From the NCBI RefSeq assembly GCF_000090795.2, contig NW_003546363.1, positions 117,889 to 181,888 on the forward strand: a stretch of 64,000 nt of DNA, written 5' to 3'. A model generated the notes under the pieces. That model ran no database searches, was not told where the DNA came from, and worked only from the letters and a program-made list of their open reading frames with translations. This DNA is from Amphimedon queenslandica. Its lineage: Eukaryota; Porifera; Demospongiae; Haplosclerida; Niphatidae. Shown one piece after another: positions 56,281 through 64,000 of the stretch. The stretch's first letter is position 1; each line of letters starts with the position of its first letter. A program made the position numbers and the translations under genes.

Positions 56281-59200
56281 TTAATTAGCTGATCCAACCT
56301 GATACTGCCCATTTGAAGGTAATGCTATTGATGATTGCTGTTCATCAGTTCTGTATTTATAAATGGGTGGAGTCCCATCTTCCACTGACGAGCGAGTGAT
56401 GTGAACAGCAGATATCGTAGAATCAGGAATCTCAAACATTATATCCAGCAACAGTTGCTCCTAGAAAAAGAAGCCAAGAGACACATTAATACATTTTTAA
56501 TTCTTTTTTAAAATGTCAGCTACATTATACAATGTAACTAAACATGATTTACTCAAATGTACATGTACTGTATAGTTTCAGATCATGGCCTCAAAAATTG
56601 TTTACATGTACATGTACATCTATTACATGTACATGTACATGTACGTACCATTATTGATCTCAGTCCTCTTGCTCCAGTCCCTCTAGCCAGTGCTTGTTTA
56701 GCTATTGACTGAAGCGCTTCATCACAGAATGTGAGCTTAACCTGATAAAATAGATTCAGAGAATCTTATGCAATGTACATCATGTGCAATATTAAATATA
56801 ATTATTATTATGTACATGTATGTATTGAAATGATTCCAAGAATTTGAGCTGAATCCAATCAAAATTGAATTTTTTTACAAATTTTAAAAGTTGCTAAAAA
56901 AACCCAGGCCAAAGACCATATGCAATAGTACACAGGAGAGAGTTCTGTTTCAATTCTCAGTGTACATGTACATGAAATGTGCAGCTATGATGTACTAAAG
57001 TTATATACACATACCCCGTCCATGTTGAACAGAACATTGTATTGAGACACTAATGAGTTTTGGGGTTTAGTCAATATATCCACTAGCATGCTCTCGTTGA
57101 GTGAACTCAGGCTAACCACCACTGGCAGTCGTCCAATGAACTCTGGTATCATTCCATAGGCCATGAGGTCGTTTGATTGGACCTGGCGGAGGTAAAAGTC
57201 CCTTTTCTCTTCGTCTTCACGTTGTTCCTCTGCTGGCGATGAGGAAGGAGTGAGACTTGGAGAGGAAGTAAGATCGAATCCAATAGCCTAATTTACAATG
57301 TAGAAATAAGAATAAAGAAAATGCATACATGTACATGTACATTGTACATCTACATGTACATGTATGTCCAGTACATGTACTCAGTGCTGTGTGATATGTA
57401 ATTTTAATATTAGAAACTACATGTACATGTACAATTAGAGCAATGTGAAAACAAAACAATGAAAATAAAACATACATTTAAGATTTTAGAAAAAAAGGAA
57501 AACCCTAACTTTCTCTAATATGTATACTTTCTCTAATATGTACATGTACATGTACACCTCCCTCTCTCTCTCTCTCCCTCTTACCTTCTCATTCAGTCTA
57601 GTTCCAACTATCTTATCCAATCCGGTGAAAGCCCCAGATCCAACAAACAGTATATTTGTTGTATCGACGGGAACAGTGTCTCCTCTCATCTTCTTTGAGC
57701 TTCTCTCTGGGACCATGACTGTAGTGCCCTCCAGTATCTTGAGAAGTCCTTGCTGGACGCCTTCTCCTCCAACGTCCCTTACTTGATGAAAGGATCTCAT
57801 GCAAGCAATCTTGTCCACTTCATCAAGGAATACAATACCTAAAAAAATAACGTGCTTTATACTAATATCCCAAGAGTATCCTTAAAATATTCCAAAAGTA
57901 TCCCAATAATAATATCCCAACAATATACAGTACCAACCTCTCTGTGTTTTGTCTATATTAAAACCAGACTCCTATAGAAAAATAACAAAATAATAATAAA
58001 ATGCTTTGTCTAAAAAAAACCTTTTGTTTAAAGTCACAAATGTATCACATGCATGTACTGTACAAATGTATCACATGTACATGTACATGTACATGTGATA
58101 CATTTTATGTTTTTTGTCTACACGAAGTACATGTACATGTACAAGCATACAACAGTGGAATATGTTATAATGCATTTTATTGTACATGTACATGTACATG
58201 CATGGCTGATGTTTCCCTTACATAAAACAATTTGGCAATGACACTCTCAATATCATCTCCAACATATCCAGCTTGAGTTAATGAGGTACAGTCACATATG
58301 GTAAAGGGAACGTCAAGAAAATTTGCCAAGGTACGTGCAAGCAGTGTTTTACCTACAGAAAGAAAGAGAATCAAGTTAATAGAATTATTCATACATGTAC
58401 ATATACACCAGAACTCACCACATCCAGTTGGCCCTAGTAAAAGAATATTACTTTTGTCTAGTTTCACATCGGAGATAGAGGAGGAGGAGGAGGAGGAGGG
58501 AGGAGGAGGAGAAGAGTAGCTTTCTTCCGAGTCCTCGTAGTCCAATTCAACTACTGATGAAATGTTCTGCCCATAAGCTACATGTAGAAGTACATGTACA
58601 TGTATCATGTACAGGTAAATGTACATTATGTACACGGTTAAAATAAATAATCTAATTTGTAAATCACTGCTAACAAGGTAATACAAAACATTGATTAACG
58701 CAATTAAATTTTCAATACAAAAGCCATACACAAACTTTGGATACTTTAGTAAAACATGACTGAATCACATGCAACTATCTTAGTGTATTCTCGGTATATC
58801 TCAGTATACTGGCCAACCTTGTGTGACTTGATCTTCTTCATCAGTCTCTTTATCTTGAAAAGAGAATGATCTCGCCGAACCAGACGCCATGTTATTGCTC
58901 AGCCTCTTGTAGTGGTTGTACACAGAGACAGAAAAGACTTTCTTGGCGTGCTCCTGGCCAATCACATGCTTGTTCAAATAGTCGTAAATCTACAAAAGTA
59001 CATGTACATGTAACACAGAACAAGAGTAGCCATAATTATCTCTATAACATATCAAGGTACTGTACTGTACATGCATATACATGTACATGTACATGTATAT
59101 GTTTCTTAAATAAAAAATCAGTCTTCTATACAAAATTTACATAATTTAATATTTCCTATTCGTACAAGGGATTCTATTTAAGATACATTGTACTTTATCT

Positions 59201-59773
59201 GCCATATAGGTTTCTTAATTATTGAGACAAGATTTATATTTGAGGAAGGATTCTGACTGTAGTACATGTATTAAATTACTTTCTTAGGTGAAGGGACATT
59301 TTGAACTTCCGTCTTCCGACTCTCTTTCTTTTCTCGTCCACGCCCGACTAGGAAGAGATAATTGCAGCTGTCACACTGAATGAATTTTGTCTGAGCTGAA
59401 AAAGAGAAACCAATTTTAAAAACCTAATATCCATGAACCCGAGAACTCACATAGCACTGCCGGAGGTCTACGGAATGTCGAGCCACACTTTGGGCAGACA
59501 AAGTCCCCATTTCCCTTTCCATTTTGTCCACGCCCATTCCTACTACCCCCAGGGTACCAGTCATTTCCATTCGACAGATAACGACAGTTGCTGGTGAGGA
59601 GAGGGAAATAGAGAGAGTGTCCAAGAAACTCCTCTCCTCTAGTCGGCCTCTGACAATAAAGGACTCTCCTCTGTCTTGTTGCTATGGCAAAAAAGTCAAA
59701 ATAATGATACTACTGTGGCTAGTTTCTCCTTACCTCTCCTCACTAGAAGCGGGAAAAAGTTTCTGGAGCTCAT
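56281..59773 (-). CDS. CLPX: Mitochondrial ClpX AAA+ unfoldase
   Basis: ClpX unfolds mitochondrial matrix proteins for the ClpP protease and activates ALAS in haem synthesis. Exon 1 starts [13 protein letters not shown], an Arg- and aromatic-rich targeting peptide, joined to [16 protein letters not shown]4 zinc finger follows ([10 protein letters not shown], then [13 protein letters not shown]). The ATPase domain has [20 protein letters not shown] (Walker A), [17 protein letters not shown] (pore loop), [17 protein letters not shown] (Walker B), [18 protein letters not shown] and [18 protein letters not shown]. The exon [11 protein letters not shown] carries the IGF tripeptide that docks Clp[17 protein letters not shown] and GARGLRSIM precede the TAA at 56281. 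Only 11 bases separate its stop from that of RPUSD2. Confidence 0.95.
56820..56950 (-). repeat. Degenerate monomer of the 186-bp repeat in a CLPX intron
   Basis: TTGAGCTGAATCCAATCAAAAT followed by a run of T, AAAAGTTGCT and AGGCCAAAGACC matches the monomer order. The palindrome has decayed to TATGCAATAGTACACAGG. Confidence 0.6.
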
Positions 59774-60171
59774 TTCATCTGTTTTCTAGCTGTTCGAGAA
59801 ACTTTTGTAGTGGGTGGTATCGCAAAGGGTTCTCAAACTTGACTTTCTCCAGATTTTTGGACTTTAGCGTCGATACTGTCAAATTAAATATTTCTTTGCT
59901 ATCCCATAAAATAGAAAATTATTAGATAAATACGGTATTCTGTTAATTAGATCTACGTGTCATACTTACGGTAATGATGAATTTTTTTCAACAGATAAAA
60001 CTTTTTATCGAAATTAATTTATCTTGAAATAATCAATGTGACATAAAGCATAAACATAAATAAAATAAACAAAACATAATTAATACAGTTTTTATTGTTC
60101 AATTATGTGATGAAGTTTGTTGGAAGAGGCTCATAAATCATAAAGTTAGCTGATAGGAAAATGATCCTTTG

Positions 60172-60763
60172 CTACTTTCCACCTTCTTTCTTTAGCTGCT
60201 TTTCTCTCATTATTTCTGCATCTCTAGAAAATAAAATGAGGAAATTAACCCAATCTCAACTTCGTATTCTATTGCTGGTTATTTTTACAGGTTCAAAATT
60301 GATCAAAACTAAGATACCAACTGCCAAGGATATATTTTTAAATCAGCATAATTAACATGAATTTTTTGAAACATAGAAAGATAGAACATGTATAATAACC
60401 ACTTATAGTACCAGGATAAGAACAATAAAGCTGGATTCAGATTTCAAGATTACATTATATTACTTTGTGACTGAGGTGCTTTATATACATGTAATGCACT
60501 GACAAACATAAGAACAGTCTCAAATCTAAAATTATACTTATACAATAGCTAACCTGTGTCTCCGCTCTTCCAAACTCATTCCTTTATTTCCACCTTTCTC
60601 ACTTGATCCCTTCTTTTTCGACATTTCTGATTGTTTCTTGGCATTCTTCTGCCTTGCCAACTCTCTCTGATTTCCACCTATTGGAAGACATGTCTCTCTC
60701 AAAAAGAAACCATCAACAGCCAAAAAGCAACAACTATAAATAAGGTAACCACTTACGTGTCAT
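60172..60763 (-). CDS. SERF2: SERF small EDRK-rich factor
   Basis: SERF proteins are tiny, highly charged and disordered; the family promotes amyloid aggregation and binds RNA. Three exons join in phase. Exon 1 is MT plus the first base of Arg (ATG at 60763). Exon 2 gives GNQRELARQKNAKKQSEMSK then GNKGMSLEERRHR. Exon 3 gives DAEIMREKQLKKEGGK and a TAG at 60172. This matches human SERF2 (MTRGNQRELARQKNMKKQ, ARKQRDSEIMQQKQKKA) in sequence and exon order. Vertebrates have two paralogues, so the number is nominal. Confidence 0.93.
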
Positions 60764-61011
60764 AATAGTATTGTTGTTTGTTACTGAAGTAAAGAGAAGA
60801 AGAGCCTCTCCTTTGTTGACAGACAGCCGGCTGACCACACCCAAAATAGGTGGAGCTTACATGACATTAATTTTTTATTTTTCTTAAATTTTTACATTTT
60901 TAGTTTTTACTTTAATTCATAATAATTACACCATAAGATAGACATGAATAGATTTTTACAATTATTTATATACAACAGGTACAGGGTGGGTTCTTGCTTT
61001 CATCTTGAGTT

Positions 61012-61281
61012 CTAATGTGACAGATATTTCCTTCCCTTTGCTCTTCTCCTGGCAAGGACTTTCCTCCCATTCTTTGTTCTCAGTCTTGATAGGAAACCAT
61101 GCTTCTTCTTCCTCTTGTAGCTGTTGGGCTGATACTCCATTCCATATCTAACGAATCTAACAGGTTGGAGGATTGAGGGTGGTTTAAAGACCACACTATT
61201 ATTAAAATAATGGTTGGGACCATTGTATCTTGCAAATGAAGAGGCTAGTTTGCTGCAAGAGAGAAAAAACCTAGAGAACAT
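61012..61281 (-). CDS. MRPL34: Mitochondrial ribosomal protein L34 (bL34m)
   Basis: An 89-residue single-exon frame. The N-terminus [20 protein letters not shown] is a mitochondrial targeting sequence. The C-terminal 45 residues are the L34 fold: [20 protein letters not shown], then [20 protein letters not shown] and YLSH, like the bacterial and human [20 protein letters not shown]. The ATG at 61281 was chosen; the open frame reaches four codons further but without ATG. It is divergent from the SUGP1-like gene (61383), about 100 bases away. Confidence 0.93.
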   Translation of the reverse strand: MFSRFFLSCSKLASSFARYNGPNHYFNNSVVFKPPSILQPVRFVRYGMEYQPNSYKRKKKHGFLSRLRTKNGRKVLARRRAKGRKYLSH

Positions 61282-61382
61282 TTTGTGAACCACACCTATA
61301 ATTAATAATAATTATTAAACCATTCAGTTATCAGCCATTTTCTGGGCGTGTCTCTTAAAATCTCAAAGACACGCCCATAAAC

Positions 61383-62999
61383 ATGGCTGACAAAGAAGGT
61401 GAAGAAACAGGTGAGCTTTTTTCTAATGACGGGAACTTTCTGGAGAGATTCAAGAAGCTAGAGGAGGAGAAAAAGAAAAAAGAAGAAGAAAAGGAAAAGA
61501 AGAAGCTCACTGCTCCCCCTGGACCCACAATCCCCGGGAGAAGGAAGAACATGAAACTCCACCCACCTGGAACCAAGAAATCAAAAGGTGCCACGACGCC
61601 ATTTCCTAATAACAAAAATCACACCTTCCAATATGAGTAGTCTCCACTGTAGAAACTGAGACCAATGTGAACACCAGTAACGAAACGACAGCTCCCTCCA
61701 CAAGCGGTATGTGATTGTACACAATTTTATTGATAAAAACCATCTAATGATAAAAATCTTCCAATATTTCGGGTTTTAGAAGGTGCTTCAAAGCCAAAGA
61801 GGAAGAGTCGTTGGGGCGACTGGAGTCAGCCCTCAACAGATGAGCAGTTAGTGATGTCAACCATTAACTCGTTCAGCACTCCAAATATGGACGAAAGGAT
61901 ACAAAGAGTGCAGCAGCAAATAATTGAGCAGCAAGAGGTAGTAGTTATCATTAAAATGGCTATTATTTTAAATTATAATTGCACTATTTTAAATTTTTAA
62001 ATTCCTCTTAGCTGCACAGAGCTACAATTGAGATTCAGAAGGCAACAAGGGGTGTGCCTCAGGCTGACAGAGAAGCTAAAACGTTTACTTCGACTGAGAA
62101 AGAACACATGATGAGAGCAAAGGAAATGGAAATGACAGCTGGTGCGATTGCATCTTGCAATAATTTTTAATTTTTTTCTTTAGAAAAGTCCGAAGAACTC
62201 ACCACTGCTGCTCAAGGGAAACATTTCATTGGCGATTTTCTGCCTCCGGAAGAGTTTCTTAAATTTATGGAAAGGACGAAAGCTGCCAAAGACAAAATTG
62301 GTAAGACAGTCGATAAAGTATACTGATGTTTACCGTTAATATACTGAAATGATATCCTGATTGTGCATGTGTGCATAATGCATATACTAATAGTATCCTG
62401 ACTGGTATTATTGTTCACAGAATTATCAGATTATAATGATAAGAAGCTAACAGAGAGCAACATTGGGTACAAGATGTTGCAAAAGGCTGGCTGGAAGGAA
62501 GGAGAAGGACTAGGATCTAATGAAGATGGCATCAAAGCACCTATAAAACAGTTAGTGACAATCAGGGTTTCCCACAAAGCATGCTAAGTGAGCTAAACAG
62601 CATGAGCTTCATGAGCTGACAAGCACTACAATACAGTACATGGCATTGGAACAATTGTAAAAATTTGTAAAAAAATCCAAGCTTGACTGGAATCAGCTCA
62701 GACTTGCTACACAACTTAGTAACATGTATATGTATCAGAAAAAAATAATGAATTTCCTCCTAGCCATTTTGCTTTTAATTTTTTCTTCATTTGTTAGGGA
62801 TAATGTGTCTGTTGATCATAGTGGTGTAGGAATGAGTAAACCCAGTGATGCTAAAGAGAGAGATGATGAGTTTGACGTGTTTAGAAAAAGAATGATGCTT
62901 GCTTATCGATTCCGACCTAATCCACTTGTAAGATTGAACAATACTATTGTTTGAAACTTTCTATTTCTTTAGAACAACCCCAGGAGACCTTATTACTAA
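61383..62999 (+). CDS. SUGP1: SUGP1-like G-patch splicing factor without SURP modules
   Basis: SUGP1 is a branch-site factor that activates the helicase DHX15 through its G-patch. The start [20 protein letters not shown] is followed by a charged [11 protein letters not shown] helix. Later exons give [33 protein letters not shown] and [20 protein letters not shown]. The G-patch reads [20 protein letters not shown]. The end, [20 protein letters not shown] then LNNPRRPYY, matches the very end of human SUGP1. I find no SURP domain; human SUGP1 has two and is about 645 residues, so this protein (roughly 350 residues) is a shortened form. The last intron but one contains a piece of the 186-bp repeat. 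Confidence 0.85.
62565..62775 (+). repeat. 186-bp-family element, left end only, in SUGP1-like intron
   Basis: It begins GGGTTTCCCACAAAGCATGC, the same left end as at 54978. It continues through the GAGCTTCATGAGCTGACAAG block and into part of one monomer, ending at TTTCCTCCTAGCCATTTT without reaching a palindrome. It is truncated on the right. Confidence 0.8.
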
Positions 63000-63149
63000 C
63001 GAAACTTGATCCTTCAATTAATATCTCTTCATTCATTAACATTATTATAATAGGGATTAACTAATTATTTGTGGGTGTGGTTATGTTACCAAAGATAATT
63101 TTTATGAATATTAGATTATTATTAGCAACCAAAGCCCAAGTGAAGAAAA

Positions 63150-64000
63150 ATGTTTTTACATAAAGGAATCGCTGGAATGGTTTTCCTGATTTTGCTGATC
63201 TCTCTCTCATTGGAGAAAGCTTCTGCACAAGTTGAGATATGCGGGGAGCACGATGTATATGATGTGGCTAGCTTGAAAAAGTACAGCCTCGTGCTACATG
63301 ATTGCACATTATTATTATTATGATAAGCTACCCTCCTCCTTTCTCTGTAGGCAACCACTCTGGTACTCTACCATATCTGATCCAACCCAATGTGCTGGAG
63401 GTACTTCGGACAAAAAATGTACTATCAAGTTTTCAGTCTGTGGTCCCCTGCCTCCTGATACATGCAGTAGCACTTTTGATAATACTGGTTTCTGTCAGGT
63501 TATCACTAATGTAGTTCCCAGCATTGAGCACGATACTGGTAAACAGACGCTTATCGTTCATGAAGCAAGTAAGTATTGATTGTAATGTTAGTGGGGTAGA
63601 TCAACCATTTATTGCCAGCAAAGATAGCAGCATTGAATATAATAATGCTATTATGGTGACTTAAATTTCATGTGGTGTATTGCTTGAAAATTTCAATGGT
63701 TTGTCCACTTGGGTTTGTCAGTTTGCCAAATAAATGTAATGATTGCCAAAAATAAAATCAAATGGGTAATTTACATAATCTCTTACCTGCACATTCCCTT
63801 GGGCTATTAATTGTATTTCTATTGTATGGTTGCCTCAGGTTAAATTCCTGAGTGTGTAGATCTATCATAGTACAGTAGTACTATTGATTATTTATCTTTC
63901 GGCAGATGGTACATTAGGATTTCAATTTGTCTATAAAAATGGAAGTGCAGTTGGAGCATGCAATCAAACAGAAACGATTGTTTTCTTTCAGTGTGACCCA
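63150..64000 (+). CDS. Secreted protein with a mannose-6-phosphate-receptor homology domain (5' part)
   Basis: MRH domains bind phosphorylated or mannose glycans in M6P receptors and ER quality-control lectins. The start MFLHKGIAGMVFLILLISLS is a signal peptide followed by EKASAQ. Then ICGEHDVYDVASLKK joins QPLWYSTISDP across an intron. CTIKFSVCGPLPPDTC, GFCQVITNVVPSIEH and, in the next exon, GTLGFQFVYKNGS then CNQTETIVFFQCDP follow the MRH pattern of paired cysteines ending in a T-x-I-x-F-x-C-D segment. The gene runs off the window, so whether it has a membrane anchor (as in M6PR) is unknown. Introns visible at about 63280-63351 and 63569-63905. Confidence 0.75.

Overview
The window is animal nuclear DNA from a compact, AT-rich, intron-dense genome. 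Most genes carry many short introns (often 40-100 bases), lie head to head or tail to tail only tens to hundreds of bases apart, and encode proteins with clear animal orthologues. The mix (a secreted SRCR protein, TBC1D7, cyclin Q, an AKAP13/ARHGEF28-type RhoGEF, a sigma-class GST array) and very dense ACATGTACATGT-type palindromes in introns suggest an early-branching animal, most likely a demosponge such as Amphimedon. The species call is inference. A run of ten Ns at 35247-35256 marks an assembly gap.

Layout. 1-516 (-) is the 5' end of a secreted SRCR gene. Then come TBC1D7 (643-2032 +), an unrecognised Ser-rich single-exon gene (2157-3275 -), proteasome ATPase PSMC3/Rpt5 (3419-6468 +), cyclin Q (6649-7938 -), complex III subunit UQCR11 (8068-8341 -), a single-exon protein with three UBR-type zinc fingers (8421-9215 +) and a shieldin SHLD2-like gene (9453-12759 +). 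From about 12058 to 19310 lies a tandem segmental duplication. Its unit is the 3' exons of the SHLD2-like gene, an unknown (-) gene and the 5' exons of SKIC3/TTC37. It leaves a truncated SKIC3 copy, a headless SHLD2-like 3' fragment and a second unknown-gene copy whose N-terminus has a 54-bp coding repeat. Full-length SKIC3 runs 17588-24952.

25073-36036 holds eight intronless sigma-class GST genes on one strand. Decayed copies of the last two exons of MOCS2B, whose working copy lies just past the array on the other strand, sit between the later GST genes. The amplified unit was therefore GST plus MOCS2B 3' end. The array also carries four DNA-transposon-like elements with inverted ends. One inserted between promoter and start codon of the last GST; one split a MOCS2B remnant. 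MOCS2B and MOCS2A (36137-37648 -) share a bidirectional promoter with an RNF126/RNF115-type E3 ligase (37731-39017 +).

39440-51852 (-) is one long RhoGEF gene with DH and PH domains. It is followed by pseudouridine synthase RPUSD2 (52592-56269 +), mitochondrial CLPX (56281-59773 -), SERF (60172-60763 -), mitochondrial ribosomal protein L34 (61012-61281 -), a SUGP1-like G-patch splicing protein (61383-62999 +) and the start of a secreted mannose-6-phosphate-receptor-homology protein (63150 onward). A repeat family with a 20-bp perfect palindrome recurs in introns through the whole window. The genes are mostly unrelated housekeeping functions. The coherent local units are the GST array, MOCS2A/B, and the mitochondrial group of CLPX and MRPL34.
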